A stretch of 64,000 bases of DNA from Caproicibacterium lactatifermentans (GCF_013315815.1 NZ_CP046051.1:1364001-1428000), one strand, 5' to 3'. Positions 9,007-18,640 are shown, counted from the first letter of the stretch. Notes: generated by a model from the sequence alone, not told the origin. A program made the numbers and translations.

Positions 9007-10602
9007 ATGATACAAGCAATTTTGAAAAAAATCAGATACTGGCAGCTTATCAAAAATTCAAATAACACTGACGAAAAACCTGTGAAGAAGGAAAAAAAGA
9101 AGCTCAGTCTGTCATTAAGCACAAATATAAAATGGTTTAAGGAGCTTCTGGGAAAAAGCGATGATATTAAGGTTCGCGAATTTACATTTGGAAACAAACG
9201 TGTTGTAAATGCTGCTTTGATTTTCATTGACGGTCTGGTCAGCAATGAAATCATCACTGAAAGCATCATGAAACCTCTTCTGCTCTATGATGAATCATTA
9301 CAGGAGACTCCCACAAACAATGCCCATGATTTGATGAATCAGATACAAAGGCGCGTTCTTTGTTCCGGCGATGTAACGGCAAATTCCTATGTGGAAGACT
9401 TAGTTACCAGCTGTCTGCGCGGCGATACAGTTCTGCTGCTAGATGGAACCTGTCAGGGTCTGGTCGTAAGCAGCAAAGGTTGGGATAAACGCAGTGTAAC
9501 GGAACCGCAGACAGAATCTGTAGCAAGAGGTCCCAGAGAAGGCTTTACAGAAAATTTCAGAACTAATACTTCTCTTCTTCGCAGAAAAATTCGCAGTCCC
9601 GCGCTGCGAATGGACAGCTTTACAATAGGCGAAAAGACACACACGATGGTCTGCGTGGCTTATCTAAAAGGAGTTGCCGACGAAAAACTAATAGAAGAAA
9701 TAAAGCGCAGACTGAACACACTGAAAGTAGATGCCATACTCGAATCTGGCTATATCGAGCAATATATCGAGGATGCACCATTCAGTCTATTCCCAACAAT
9801 CGGAAAAAGCGAAAAGCCCGATGTAATTGCGGGAAAAATTTTAGAGGGACGTGCCGCAATCATTGTAGATGGTACACCATTTGTTCTAACCGCTCCCATG
9901 CTGTTTACAGAAAGTTTTCAAACCGCAGAGGATTATTACAGCCGAACTCTTTACGCCAGCGCCATCCGGCTGATGCGTTTCTTATCTTTTTTGATTGCTG
10001 TCTTTGCTCCGGCATTTTATGTGGCAGCGACCATATTCCACCAAGAAATGATTCCTACCAAACTTCTTTTTACCATTGCCGCTGCAAGAGAGGGCACACC
10101 TTTCCCTGCAGTAGTAGAAAGCCTTATTTTGCTGCTTGCATTTGAAGTACTCCGTGAAGCAGGACTTCGATTGCCTCGGCCTGTCGGACAAGCGGTAAGC
10201 ATTGTTGGTGCACTGGTTATGGGAGATGCCGCAATTTCGGCTGGTTTGGTAGGGGCTCCGGTCGTTGTCACCGTTGCCATATCTGCAATGGCTGAATTCG
10301 TTACTCCGGAAAATCAGGACTCCATTACTTTGCTGCGGCTAATATTTCTTCTTTTGAGTGCAGCCTTAGGTGGCTACGGAATTATGCTCGGTACATTGGG
10401 AATGCTGATTGATTTGGCATCACTGGAATCTTTTGGTGTCCCCTATTTTGCCGGCATAGCACCGGCACACTCGCATGATATGGAAGATTTGTTCGTTCGG
10501 GCACCGCTCTGGTCAATGACTGAACGTCCACCAGAGTTTGCGCGTAAAGACCGGACGCGTCAAAAGGGATCCAAGCCACCTTTTTTTCATCATAAATCAT
10601 AA
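9007..10602 (+). CDS. gerXA: Spore germination protein, GerA family A subunit
   Basis: A subunit of a spore inner-membrane nutrient germinant receptor. The 531-residue protein has the hydrophilic N-terminal GerA domain (about 1-310), with motifs GDTVLLLDGT, KIRSPALRMDSF and EGRAAIIVDGTPFVLTAPMLF, then a cluster of membrane helices (about 320-480). Length is typical. The start ATG follows AAAGGTG. The cytoplasmic N-terminus is Lys-rich and poorly conserved. It is the first gene of a three-gene operon in A-C-B order with gaps of 14 and 12 bp. The germinant is not predictable from sequence. Such genes are normally read by the forespore sigma-G, but I could not identify a convincing sigma-G promoter. 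Confidence 0.93.
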   Translation: MIQAILKKIRYWQLIKNSNNTDEKPVKKEKKKLSLSLSTNIKWFKELLGKSDDIKVREFTFGNKRVVNAALIFIDGLVSNEIITESIMKPLLLYDESLQETPTNNAHDLMNQIQRRVLCSGDVTANSYVEDLVTSCLRGDTVLLLDGTCQGLVVSSKGWDKRSVTEPQTESVARGPREGFTENFRTNTSLLRRKIRSPALRMDSFTIGEKTHTMVCVAYLKGVADEKLIEEIKRRLNTLKVDAILESGYIEQYIEDAPFSLFPTIGKSEKPDVIAGKILEGRAAIIVDGTPFVLTAPMLFTESFQTAEDYYSRTLYASAIRLMRFLSFLIAVFAPAFYVAATIFHQEMIPTKLLFTIAAAREGTPFPAVVESLILLLAFEVLREAGLRLPRPVGQAVSIVGALVMGDAAISAGLVGAPVVVTVAISAMAEFVTPENQDSITLLRLIFLLLSAALGGYGIMLGTLGMLIDLASLESFGVPYFAGIAPAHSHDMEDLFVRAPLWSMTERPPEFARKDRTRQKGSKPPFFHHKS

Positions 10603-10616
10603 CGGCAGGAGATAAA

Positions 10617-11765
10617 ATGAAACGAAAAAAATATATTGGCGTATTTCTTGCAGCTGTGCTAATTCTTTGCTCTTGTACCGGCTGCTGGGGCAGTAAAGAA
10701 CTTACGGACATGGTTCAGGTTATCGGCACCGGACTTGACAATGCAGAAAACGGACAAACCAAACTGACCGTTCAGGCTGGAAGCGCCAGCACTTCTAAGT
10801 CAGATAACAAAAAGAAAAGTGCCGAGTCACAGATAATTTTATATCAAAAAACTGGGAACGGAATTTTTGACATGGTTCGGGATATTACACACGAAAGCAA
10901 TCGCAGACTGTTTATAGGACATAACCAGTGCATTGTTTTTGGAAAGGAAGATGCACAAAAAGGTGTTAAAAATCAGCTGGATTTTTTTCTGCGTGACTCC
11001 GAAGCTAGGATGGATGTCAACATTCTGGTTTCCGATTCTACCGCAGAAGAAATTTTAAGCACACAGACAGAAGACTATGATATGCCTGCAGTGGGCATTA
11101 AACAGCTTTTAGAAATGCAGCAGGCAAATGCTGAATCCGTCAGTACTGATTTGATGGACTTCTCCTTAGCTCTCGCCAGCGAAACCACCTGTCCTGTTGC
11201 ATCCATGATTCATCTTTCCAAAAGCAATGGCAAACCAAGATTTGTTGTTTCCGGTACTGCCGTATTCAAAAAGGATAAATTGGTTGGCACATTGGATGAA
11301 GAAAAAACACGGGGATATTTGTGGGCAATGAATAAAGTGAAAAACGGTGTTGTAAATATTCAATCCCATTCTCAGCCTGTCTGCCTTGAAATACTAGGCA
11401 GCCGGGCGGCTATAAAACCTGTGCTGCAGGCGAATCATCATTTAACCGTTCATTTTCCCATCAGTGTCAAACTTGGCATTCGCGAAATTAAAAATCAGGA
11501 TGGCATCAGTTATGACGAGTTGTCCAAACAACTGGAACAGGATGTCAGTCACCTCATTCAGAAAAAGATTTCAGACTGTTTTCATGAAACGCAGCTGTAC
11601 GGAACAGATATTTATGGAGTTGGAAAGTTGGTAGAGGAAAAATATCCGCAGGATTGGGACAATATCAAAGATAAATGGGACACTTTATACCGGAACAGCA
11701 TTCCTGAAGTGAGCGTTGAGGTCAAGGTGAAAGATTCTGGTGAAATTTCTAAAACTTACGGCTAA
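10617..11765 (+). CDS. gerXC: Spore germination lipoprotein, Ger(x)C family
   Basis: C subunit of the germinant receptor, a lipoprotein on the outer face of the spore inner membrane. A lipoprotein signal is clear: basic MKRKKY, a hydrophobic stretch and Cys-rich lipobox LILCSCTGC, with the acylated Cys at about 19 or 22. The remaining 360 residues match the Ger(x)C family: W-GSKEL, TVQAG, REITHESNRRLFIGHNQCIVFG in pattern, and DSEARMDVNILVS. 382 residues is normal. It sits between the A and B subunits in the operon. Confidence 0.92.
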   Translation: MKRKKYIGVFLAAVLILCSCTGCWGSKELTDMVQVIGTGLDNAENGQTKLTVQAGSASTSKSDNKKKSAESQIILYQKTGNGIFDMVRDITHESNRRLFIGHNQCIVFGKEDAQKGVKNQLDFFLRDSEARMDVNILVSDSTAEEILSTQTEDYDMPAVGIKQLLEMQQANAESVSTDLMDFSLALASETTCPVASMIHLSKSNGKPRFVVSGTAVFKKDKLVGTLDEEKTRGYLWAMNKVKNGVVNIQSHSQPVCLEILGSRAAIKPVLQANHHLTVHFPISVKLGIREIKNQDGISYDELSKQLEQDVSHLIQKKISDCFHETQLYGTDIYGVGKLVEEKYPQDWDNIKDKWDTLYRNSIPEVSVEVKVKDSGEISKTYG

Positions 11766-11777
11766 TCAGGGGCGGCT

Positions 11778-12860
11778 ATGAAAAAGACGAAAATCAGCAG
11801 TTCACAACTATTTTATACCATAATATGCTATATACAATCATTTTCGATTGTTATGAATTTCTCATTCGGCATTTCCGGCAGAGATACTTGGTTTGCACTC
11901 CTTTTAGGAAGCGGAATTGCCTTCCTGTCTCTGCGAATAAATATAGCCATTATGCAACATTTTCCCGGTAAAACTTTGGTTGAGATCAATTCTATTCTTT
12001 ATGGTCGCAAAGTTGGAAAAATCCTTTCGCTTTTTTATCTGCTTTATTTTCTGTTCCTGTCATCTGTTAATTTACACGATATAGGTGACTTTGTAGGCCT
12101 GAGCATTCTGCCTGAAACACCCACTGTTGTAATCCTTGTTTCCTTTATGATTGTTTGCGGCTGGGCAGTCATGAAAGGTTTAAGGGTTATTGTTCGGTAC
12201 AGTGCCGCTTTCTCATGGATAACTTTTATTGCTTTCATTGTAACAACAATATTAGTCAGCAGCAAAGTGAACTGGCACAACTTACTTCCAGTTTTAACAA
12301 CTGCGCCGAAAAGCATCCTGCAAAGTGCTTGGATTACTTCCTTTATTCCGCTTAGCAGTGCCGTTTTACAGATGGTTGCTCCCAATGTCTGCAAACCTAA
12401 TGAGATTTCCAAAATACTGACCAAAGGGCTTTGGACTGGAAGCTTGTTTATGATTGCAGTAATTATCAGAGATACTGCTGTATGGGGAAATATGGCAAAG
12501 TCGTTTGTTGTTCCAGCTTATGAGACACTTCGCCTGTCCGGATTTTCAGAAGTTTTTCAGGGAATGGACGTTGTTTATGCGGTTATTCTGATAACCCTTG
12601 AATTTTTCAAAATCGCACTTCTTGAATCTGTTCTGCTGTCTGGTTTTTCCCAGCTAACAAATCAAAAATCTCATCCGAAGATAATGGCCGTGATTGTCAG
12701 CGTGCTGATGGCGCTGATTGCATCCCAGATTTTCCCATCCATTCCACGGCATATTGTTTTTGCACAGAAAACCGAACCATTTATTCTGTCAATATTTGAA
12801 TTTTTTCTGCCTTGCATATCCCTTTTGCGCATAAAATGGACCTGCCGAAGCAGGTCCTGA
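11778..12860 (+). CDS. gerXB: Spore germination protein, GerAB/endospore permease family
   Basis: B subunit of the germinant receptor, a ten-helix APC-superfamily permease thought to hold the germinant-binding pocket. The 360-residue protein is hydrophobic throughout; it begins KISSSQLFYTIICYI, and the family features FPGKTLVEIN and PETPTVVILVSF are present. The usual end is followed by a basic tail (RIKWTCRSRS). It starts 12 bp after gerXC behind a GGGGCGG-type site. The last codons contain a GGACCTGC...GCAGGTCC hairpin that lacks a T tract. Confidence 0.9.
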   Translation: MKKTKISSSQLFYTIICYIQSFSIVMNFSFGISGRDTWFALLLGSGIAFLSLRINIAIMQHFPGKTLVEINSILYGRKVGKILSLFYLLYFLFLSSVNLHDIGDFVGLSILPETPTVVILVSFMIVCGWAVMKGLRVIVRYSAAFSWITFIAFIVTTILVSSKVNWHNLLPVLTTAPKSILQSAWITSFIPLSSAVLQMVAPNVCKPNEISKILTKGLWTGSLFMIAVIIRDTAVWGNMAKSFVVPAYETLRLSGFSEVFQGMDVVYAVILITLEFFKIALLESVLLSGFSQLTNQKSHPKIMAVIVSVLMALIASQIFPSIPRHIVFAQKTEPFILSIFEFFLPCISLLRIKWTCRSRS

Positions 12861-12894
12861 TGGAATCAGGCGGCGCCCTGCTTAGAAAATAGCA

Positions 12895-12927
12895 TAAAAA
12901 ATCTGCCGGGCCAAAGGCTCGGCAGAT
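12895..12927 (-). terminator. Intrinsic terminator of the ispE operon
   Basis: Arms ATCTGCCGAGCC and GGCCCGGCAGAT on the minus strand, with one mismatch and a three-base loop, are followed by TTTTTT. It lies 22 bp after the ispE stop. It has no T run on the plus strand, so it would not efficiently stop the ger operon. Confidence 0.75.
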
Positions 12928-12948
12928 AAGCTTTCTGATGGGTTTTAA

Positions 12949-13836
12949 TTAAAACTGCAGCTTATCCTGCGGTATGCATAGGAATGCGCAGGGATACTTC
13001 TGCTGCACCTCTTCAAGCGCCTTCTGTGCCGTCGGTTTTGTACAGAACAAACCGAAAACGGCAGAGCCGGAACCCGTCATACAGGCACCCAGCGCACCGG
13101 CCCGCAACAGCCGCGCACGAATATCCGCTGTTTCCGGCAATGGAATCAGTGTCTGAAAGGCATTGCACAAAGATTGCCCCACTGCTGCCAGGCTGCCGCG
13201 GCGCAGAGCCGCTTCCACTCTTGGTGTTCCACGCTGCGGGGGCAGGCCATCTTCATCGGCACGGCGGTATGCCATAGCTGTGCTGATACCGGCAGCAGGT
13301 TTACAGACCACAAACCAGCAGGGCGGCAGGGCCGGCAGCTCCGTCAGCTGTTCCCCAATGCCTTCCACACGTGCCGTACCTCCCTGTACACAAAACGGTA
13401 CGTCTGCACCAATGGACTCTGCCGCACGGCACAGCCGCGGCGCCGGAATCGCACAACCATACAGACGGCACAAACCGCGCAGCGCCGCCGCTGCATCTGC
13501 ACTGCCGCCGCCAAGCCCCGCCTGACTGGGAATCCGTTTTTGAACTGCAATGCACACATCTTGGTCCTGTATGCCGCTTAGCTGAAAAAACACCTCCGCC
13601 GCACGAAAGACCAGGTTGTCTTTTCCTTCCGGCACATTAGGGGCACCGGGTACGGCGGACAAAGCGGAATCCGGTTTGCAAAGGACCTGCAGTCCCTCTC
13701 CGCCGCGGGAAAAAGAAAGCGTGTCATGCAGGGAAATACTGACATTGACCATGGAAAGAAGATGATACCCGTCCACGCGCCGGCCGGTAATATCCAGCGA
13801 AAGATTCAGCTTGGCAAAAGCCGGTTCCTGCAGCAT
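12949..13836 (-). CDS. ispE: 4-diphosphocytidyl-2-C-methyl-D-erythritol kinase
   Basis: Phosphorylates CDP-ME in the MEP pathway to isoprenoids. A GHMP kinase of 295 residues: N-terminal AFAKLNLSLDITGRRVDGYHLL, the glycine-rich phosphate loop PSQAGLGGGSADAAAALRGL (about 100-119), and MTGSGSAVFGLF near the C-terminus. It is the last gene of lrp-aminotransferase-ispE, 12 bp after the aminotransferase stop, and ends at a terminator. This operon association has no obvious pathway logic. Confidence 0.94.
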   Translation of the reverse strand: MLQEPAFAKLNLSLDITGRRVDGYHLLSMVNVSISLHDTLSFSRGGEGLQVLCKPDSALSAVPGAPNVPEGKDNLVFRAAEVFFQLSGIQDQDVCIAVQKRIPSQAGLGGGSADAAAALRGLCRLYGCAIPAPRLCRAAESIGADVPFCVQGGTARVEGIGEQLTELPALPPCWFVVCKPAAGISTAMAYRRADEDGLPPQRGTPRVEAALRRGSLAAVGQSLCNAFQTLIPLPETADIRARLLRAGALGACMTGSGSAVFGLFCTKPTAQKALEEVQQKYPCAFLCIPQDKLQF

Positions 13837-13848
13837 GAAGCATCCTCC

Positions 13849-15033
13849 TTACAATGTATTCGCGTGATGGCTCTGCATAAAATGCCTGATGCGGGACAGG
13901 GCCTCTGTAATATGTTTAATACTATAGGAATAGGACACACGAACAAAGCCCTCGCCACAGTCCCCAAACGCATTGCCCGGCACAACGGCCACATGTTCTT
14001 CATGAATCAATTTTTCACAAAAATCCTCACTGGAAAGGCCGGACGAACGAATACATGGAAATACATAAAAAGCCCCTTCCGGCTCGAAGCAGGACAGACC
14101 CAGCTTGTTGAACCCATCTACAATCAAACGGCGGCGCATATCGTACTGTTCCCGCATATAAACGCAGTCATTGTCCCCGTTGCGCATAGCTTCGACCGCC
14201 GCCAGCTGGCTCATGGTCGGCGCGCTCATAATAGCATACTGGTGCAGCTTTGTCATCTGCTGAATAATAGGTGCCGGCCCGAGTGCATAGCCCAGGCGCC
14301 ATCCGGTCATTGCAAATGCCTTGGAAAAGCCGTTGACAACAATTGTGCGCTCACGCATATCCGGAATATCTGAAAAAGTGACGTGGCGGGTATCCCCGTA
14401 TGTCAGCTCACTGTAAATTTCATCGGACATGACAAGAATATCCGTCCCGCGCAGCACGTCGGCAAGGGCATTCAGGTTTTCCCGGCGCATAACAGCACCG
14501 GTCGGATTGTTGGGGTAAGGCAGAATCAGCAGTTTAGTGCGGGGCGTAATGGCTGCCTTCAATTCCTTAGGTGTCAGACGAAAACCGTTTTCCGCTTTCG
14601 TTTCCAGAATAACCGGCACACCGCCTGCCATTTCCGTTAAAGGCTGATAGCAGACAAAACTGGGCTGCGGAATCAACACCTCGTCTCCGGGCTGAATCAG
14701 TGCACGAATACAGTTGTCGATTGCTTCGCTTCCCCCAACAGTGACCAAGCATTCGGTTTTTGGTTCATAGGCAATATGGTAGTGCCGCTGAAACCACCGG
14801 CAGATTTCCTCCCGCAGTTCCATAAAACCGCGGTTTGGACTGTAGAATGTTTTACCGTCCTCCAAAGAGCGAATGCCCGTCTGCCGAATATGCCACGGCG
14901 TAACAAAATCCGGCTCGCCGATAGAAAGGGATATGACGTCTTCCATCTCGCTCGCAATATCAAAGAATTTACGGATGCCGGAAGGCTTCAGTGCCTGAAT
15001 ATTTGAGTTCAGGCGTTCTGTGTAGTCAATCAC
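13849..15033 (-). CDS. PLP-dependent class I/II aminotransferase
   Basis: A fold-type I aminotransferase of 394 residues. PLP lysine is in the motif VNGFSKAFAMTGWRLGY; PYPNNPTGAV and SDEIYSELTYG are the other cofactor-site motifs, and the C-terminal Arg that binds the substrate carboxylate is in FVRVSYSYS. The start is GTG at 15033: GAGGAGGG lies 9 bases upstream and the protein then begins with IDYTERLNSNIQALKPSGIR, as in the family. The GTG lies inside the end of the Lrp-type regulator (8-bp overlap), so the pair is translationally coupled. The substrate is not certain; aromatic or aspartate-type substrates are common in this group. Confidence 0.9.
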   Translation of the reverse strand: MIDYTERLNSNIQALKPSGIRKFFDIASEMEDVISLSIGEPDFVTPWHIRQTGIRSLEDGKTFYSPNRGFMELREEICRWFQRHYHIAYEPKTECLVTVGGSEAIDNCIRALIQPGDEVLIPQPSFVCYQPLTEMAGGVPVILETKAENGFRLTPKELKAAITPRTKLLILPYPNNPTGAVMRRENLNALADVLRGTDILVMSDEIYSELTYGDTRHVTFSDIPDMRERTIVVNGFSKAFAMTGWRLGYALGPAPIIQQMTKLHQYAIMSAPTMSQLAAVEAMRNGDNDCVYMREQYDMRRRLIVDGFNKLGLSCFEPEGAFYVFPCIRSSGLSSEDFCEKLIHEEHVAVVPGNAFGDCGEGFVRVSYSYSIKHITEALSRIRHFMQSHHANTL

Positions 15034-15520
15034 AGAACAGGTCCCTCCTCTCGTCCTTTTCCTCGGCGGCATTCATGACAATACCGTCCGCCTTATAGCG
15101 TGTCAGGACGAAGTGCGTGGTAGTAGAAAGGACACTGTCCAGCGTGGAAAGCCGGCGCATGACAAACATGGCAATCTCCTGCATACTGCCGCCGTGCATA
15201 ATGACACCGAGGTCATAGCCGCCGGAAACAAGGTAAACACTGTCCACTTCCGGCAGGCTCATAATTTTGCCGGCAATTTCATCAAAACCACGCTCCCGTT
15301 TGGGAGAAACCCGCAGTTCTATAATGGCAATGGCGTTGTTCCCATCCACCTTTTCCCAGTTGATAACAGCTTTGTAGCCGCGGATAACGCCGCTCTTTTC
15401 GTACTGGGTGATGGCGTTGCTCACTTCTTCTTCGGTTTTGTCCAGCATAACCGCCAGCTGGTGGGTTGTCAGGCGAGCATTCTCATTCAGCAAAGTCAGC
15501 AGTCTATCCATTGATTTCAT
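15026..15520 (-). CDS. Lrp/AsnC-family transcriptional regulator
   Basis: An amino-acid-responsive regulator: N-terminal winged HTH (about 4-60, LLTLLNENARLTTHQLAVML) and a RAM/ACT-like effector domain (about 70-150, ending in THFVLTRYKADG). 164 residues from ATG 15520. A second ATG at 15511 gives MDRLLTLL, which looks like the family start; GAGGAG lies 3 bases before the first and 12 before the second, so the start is not settled. It overlaps the downstream aminotransferase by 8 bp and probably controls that operon according to an amino acid made or used by the enzyme. Confidence 0.9.
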   Translation of the reverse strand: MKSMDRLLTLLNENARLTTHQLAVMLDKTEEEVSNAITQYEKSGVIRGYKAVINWEKVDGNNAIAIIELRVSPKRERGFDEIAGKIMSLPEVDSVYLVSGGYDLGVIMHGGSMQEIAMFVMRRLSTLDSVLSTTTHFVLTRYKADGIVMNAAEEKDERRDLFCD

Positions 15521-15588
15521 TCACTCCTCAGGTTGTTTTTCTATTCCAGTCTGAAACAGAAAAATGCAGTTTCTCTTTTATTTGCTCC

Positions 15589-15600
15589 ATTATAGCACAC
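15589..15600 (-). promoter_or_regulatory. Extended -10 promoter of the lrp operon
   Basis: On the minus strand TGTGC precedes TATAAT (15594-15589), an extended -10 with the same GTGCTATAAT core as at rodA and lacI. No good -35 is seen. The start codon is about 70 bp downstream. Confidence 0.55.
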
Positions 15601-15648
15601 CGGTTCCTCATAAGCAGCTGCATTTTTTGCTTTTCGCCGCTTTTTTAT

Positions 15649-16464
15649 TCAGGAAATCGGGTACATCTCCGCCTGCCGACCTGTATAAAGGGCAAAATGT
15701 GTAAATCCTAGATTTTCCAGCATACGCAGGCCATCTTCAATGCCGCTGGCCACGTCGGCCCAGCGATGGGCGTCGCTGCCCAGTGTTACCCGCTTACCGC
15801 CAAGCTCTTGGTAGCGCTTCAGAATCGGGCTGTCCGGCAGGGTGCGCCCAATACGCTGGCGCAGGCCGCTGGTGTTGACCTCCAAACTTTTTCCGCGGAC
15901 AATCAGTTCCCGCAGCACGGCATCGATTTCCTCCCGAAAGGGTGCATAATCGATGTGCATGGCATTATGCTCGCCGCCGGTATAGCGCCATGGATAAGTC
16001 ATATGTGCCAGTGAATCGAACTGTCCCCACTTCACTGTTTCCAGCATTTCCGCAAAATAACGGTGCAGAAGGGCATAAATGTCACAGGTGGAATAATCCA
16101 AATCATAAAAATCCGGCTGTCCCGTGACGTTGTGAATGCTGGCCAAAATGAAATCATAATTGCACTGGCTCAACACATGCTGTGCAGCCTTTACGTCCTG
16201 CAGCGGCTGCCCCAGCTCTATGCCCGCACGTACATGCAATCTGCCGCGGAAGGCAGCCTGTGCCCGGCGCGCCTCGAAATAAGACTGCAGCGCTACTCGG
16301 TCGTATTCTTTGGTCCAGTACTCATTACACTCGCAGTGGTCTGCTATTGTCAAAGAAAAGAGGCCCTGCCGTGCAGCACTGTCGCACAGCATCATAGCCG
16401 AGTCGTGGCCGTCAAAGCTGCAGTCCGTATGGCAGTGGGAATCCGATGTATAGCGATACCGCAT
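15649..16464 (-). CDS. PHP-domain phosphatase, histidinol-phosphatase (HisK/HisJ) family
   Basis: A polymerase-and-histidinol-phosphatase (PHP) metal-dependent phosphoesterase of 271 residues. The metal ligands are seen in DSHCHTDCSFDGHD (N-terminus), ADHCE, a HVRAGIELGQ strand, the ASIHNV motif and the C-terminal TLGSDAHR. I start it at ATG 16464, which follows GAGAGGAG with good spacing and places the metal-binding DSHCH at the usual position; the open frame extends 27 codons further without family similarity. No other his genes are adjacent, so it could be a histidinol-phosphatase outside an operon or a phosphoesterase of other specificity. Confidence 0.85.
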   Translation of the reverse strand: MRYRYTSDSHCHTDCSFDGHDSAMMLCDSAARQGLFSLTIADHCECNEYWTKEYDRVALQSYFEARRAQAAFRGRLHVRAGIELGQPLQDVKAAQHVLSQCNYDFILASIHNVTGQPDFYDLDYSTCDIYALLHRYFAEMLETVKWGQFDSLAHMTYPWRYTGGEHNAMHIDYAPFREEIDAVLRELIVRGKSLEVNTSGLRQRIGRTLPDSPILKRYQELGGKRVTLGSDAHRWADVASGIEDGLRMLENLGFTHFALYTGRQAEMYPIS

Positions 16465-16553
16465 AAACCAAATGCTCCTCTCTGGTATAACATAAACGCA
16501 GAACGGCCTCCGCCCCATAACAGAAACCTTTCTGTACAAAAACAACTCTTTTT

Positions 16554-16562
16554 ATTGTAGCA
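16554..16562 (-). promoter_or_regulatory. Extended -10 promoter of the PHP gene
   Basis: TGC followed by TACAAT on the minus strand (TACAAT 16559-16554), about 90 bp upstream of the chosen PHP start. The -35 region is weak. Confidence 0.4.
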
Positions 16563-16782
16563 TAACCAAAAAGAAAATCCTACCTTCAAGGTTCCTTTTT
16601 TGCCATAGATGCCACCGAATATTTTGAACACTTTGACAGGGCATTGACAATTTACCGATTCACGTTCATAATAAACTTATGCATTTTTATTGTTTCTTTC
16701 AGTCATTTCAATCACAAAACGCAATCTATACCGGCTTCTGCGTACAAAAAAGCGCAGAAAGAGAAAGTGGAGGGAAAAATCT

Positions 16783-17055
16783 ATGCGGCGTGCCGTTATA
16801 ACTGTACTGGGCAAGGACATGGTGGGAATTCTCGCAAAGGTTTCAGCCATCTGTGCGGAAAACAGTGTGAATGTGCTGGAGGTCACCCAGTCCGTTCTGC
16901 AGGACCTGTTTGCTATGATTATGCTGGTAGACATTACTGACCTGAAAGTTCCTTTCAGCCAGCTGATTGACTCTTTCAGTGCAATGGGCAAGAAAGAGAA
17001 CCTGACCATTCACGTTATGCATGAAGATATTTTCGATGCCATGCACAAGATTTGA
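16783..17055 (+). CDS. ACT-domain protein, UPF0237 family
   Basis: A 90-residue stand-alone ACT domain (MRRAVITVLGKDMVGILAKVSAICAE...). ACT domains bind amino acids or related small molecules. The ATG at 16783 follows GGAGGG; the open frame upstream is basic and unlike the family. It precedes the UPF0210 gene by 38 bp. The two families are regularly neighbours in Firmicutes, and I infer that this protein regulates or senses a ligand for UPF0210. No biochemical function is assigned to the pair. Confidence 0.88.
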   Translation: MRRAVITVLGKDMVGILAKVSAICAENSVNVLEVTQSVLQDLFAMIMLVDITDLKVPFSQLIDSFSAMGKKENLTIHVMHEDIFDAMHKI

Positions 17056-17093
17056 ATACCTGCAAATACAGTAGTGAGGCGGTATAAAGAATT

Positions 17094-18452
17094 ATGATCG
17101 ACACCCATGATATCCTGGAAACTATCCAGATGATTGACAATGATAACCTCGACATACGCACCATCACCATGGGTATTTCGCTGCTAGACTGTATCGACAG
17201 CGACCCGGACCGCGCGTGTGATAAAATTTACGACAAAATTTGCCGCTATGCCGGCAAGCTGGTGCAGACCGGCGAAGAAATCAGCAAGGACTACGGAATT
17301 CCCATTATTCATAAGCGTATTTCCGTCACACCGATTGCCATTGTGGCCGGTGCCTGTCAGGACCGGAATCCCGTGCGCTTTGCCAAGACACTGGACCGTG
17401 CCGCCAAAGCGGTCGGCGTCAACCTCATTGGCGGCTACTCCGCACTGGTGCAGAAAGGCTTCGGTCCCGGCGACTATGCTTTAATTGACAGCATTCCGCA
17501 GGCTCTGGCGGAAACAGACTGTGTCTGCTCCAGTGTCAACGTCGGCACCACCAAAGCCGGCCTGAATATGGACGCCATTAAAAAAATGGGGCAAATCGTC
17601 CTGAAATGTTCAGAAGCAACCGTGGACCAGGGCTGCATCGGTCCCTCCAAGCTGGTCGTTTTCTGCAACGCACCCGAGGACAACCCCTTTATGGCAGGCG
17701 CCATGCATGGCATTGGCGAGCCGGACTGCGTCATTAACGTCGGCGTATCCGGCCCCGGTGTCGTGCGCGCTGCACTGCACAAGTGCCCGGACGGCGACCT
17801 TAGTGAAGTGGCGGATATTGTGAAAAAGACCGCTTTTAAAATCACCCGTATGGGACAGCTGGTGGCACAGGAAGCCAGCCGCCGCCTATGTGTGCCGTTT
17901 GGCATTGTGGACCTATCCCTTGCACCGACGCCAGCCGTGGGTGATTCAGTCGCGCATATTCTGGAGGAAATGGGACTGGAGCGCTGTGGTGCCTGTGGAA
18001 CGACCGCCTGCCTTGCCTTGCTGAATGACGCTGTAAAGAAAGGCGGCATTATGGCAAGCTCCCATGTTGGCGGTCTGTCCGGTGCCTTTATCCCTGTATC
18101 AGAAGATGCCGGTATGATTGACGCGGCAAAGTGCGGCTGTCTGACAATCAACAAACTGGAAGCCATGACGGCCGTGTGCAGTGTTGGACTGGATATGATA
18201 GCCATCCCGGGCGATACGCCTCCTGAAGTGATTTCTGGTATTATTGCGGATGAAGCCGCCATCGGCATGGTCAACCTCAAAACGACCGCTGTGCGTGTGA
18301 TTCCGGCCATCGGCAAAAAAGCCGGCGACGACCTCAACTTTGGCGGCCTGTTTGGTCACAGCCCAGTTATGGAAGTCAACCGCTGGTCTCCAAAGAAATT
18401 TATCGACCGCGGCGGCCGTCTGCCCGCACCCATGCAGAGCCTGAAAAACTAA
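17094..18452 (+). CDS. UPF0210 (DUF711) family protein
   Basis: 452 residues, normal for the family. It begins [33 protein letters not shown] and contains the conserved glycine-rich segments [35 protein letters not shown] and [18 protein letters not shown]. Structures of relatives show a glycyl-radical-enzyme-like (PFL-like) barrel, but no glycyl-radical motif is visible here and no reaction is known. It forms a two-gene unit with the ACT protein, ending at the hairpin at 18473. Confidence 0.9.
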   Translation: MIDTHDILETIQMIDNDNLDIRTITMGISLLDCIDSDPDRACDKIYDKICRYAGKLVQTGEEISKDYGIPIIHKRISVTPIAIVAGACQDRNPVRFAKTLDRAAKAVGVNLIGGYSALVQKGFGPGDYALIDSIPQALAETDCVCSSVNVGTTKAGLNMDAIKKMGQIVLKCSEATVDQGCIGPSKLVVFCNAPEDNPFMAGAMHGIGEPDCVINVGVSGPGVVRAALHKCPDGDLSEVADIVKKTAFKITRMGQLVAQEASRRLCVPFGIVDLSLAPTPAVGDSVAHILEEMGLERCGACGTTACLALLNDAVKKGGIMASSHVGGLSGAFIPVSEDAGMIDAAKCGCLTINKLEAMTAVCSVGLDMIAIPGDTPPEVISGIIADEAAIGMVNLKTTAVRVIPAIGKKAGDDLNFGGLFGHSPVMEVNRWSPKKFIDRGGRLPAPMQSLKN

Positions 18453-18472
18453 ATTGATGTGATTAGATAAAG

Positions 18473-18507
18473 AACAGCACTTCGATAAAATATCGAAGTG
18501 CTGTTTT
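18473..18507 (+). terminator. Intrinsic terminator of the ACT-UPF0210 unit
   Basis: Perfect arms AACAGCACTTCGATA and TATCGAAGTGCTGTT around an AAA loop, followed by a TTTT tract. Confidence 0.88.
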
Positions 18508-18640
18508 GCCTATCAATCGGCCGTTTCAAATAGATTTTCGTCTGGATATAGGAGGTTCTTCATACCCGAAAGCAATGACGTCGATTCCACCGAATAGGCC
18601 CGCAAACGTGCGTCCGCTGTACTTTGCCGCCGGGAAACAC

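Noticed and set aside
17474..18337. A 287-codon open frame on the minus strand within the UPF0210 gene
   Set aside because: Shadow of the real gene: Ser/Pro/Thr-rich with no recognisable domain.
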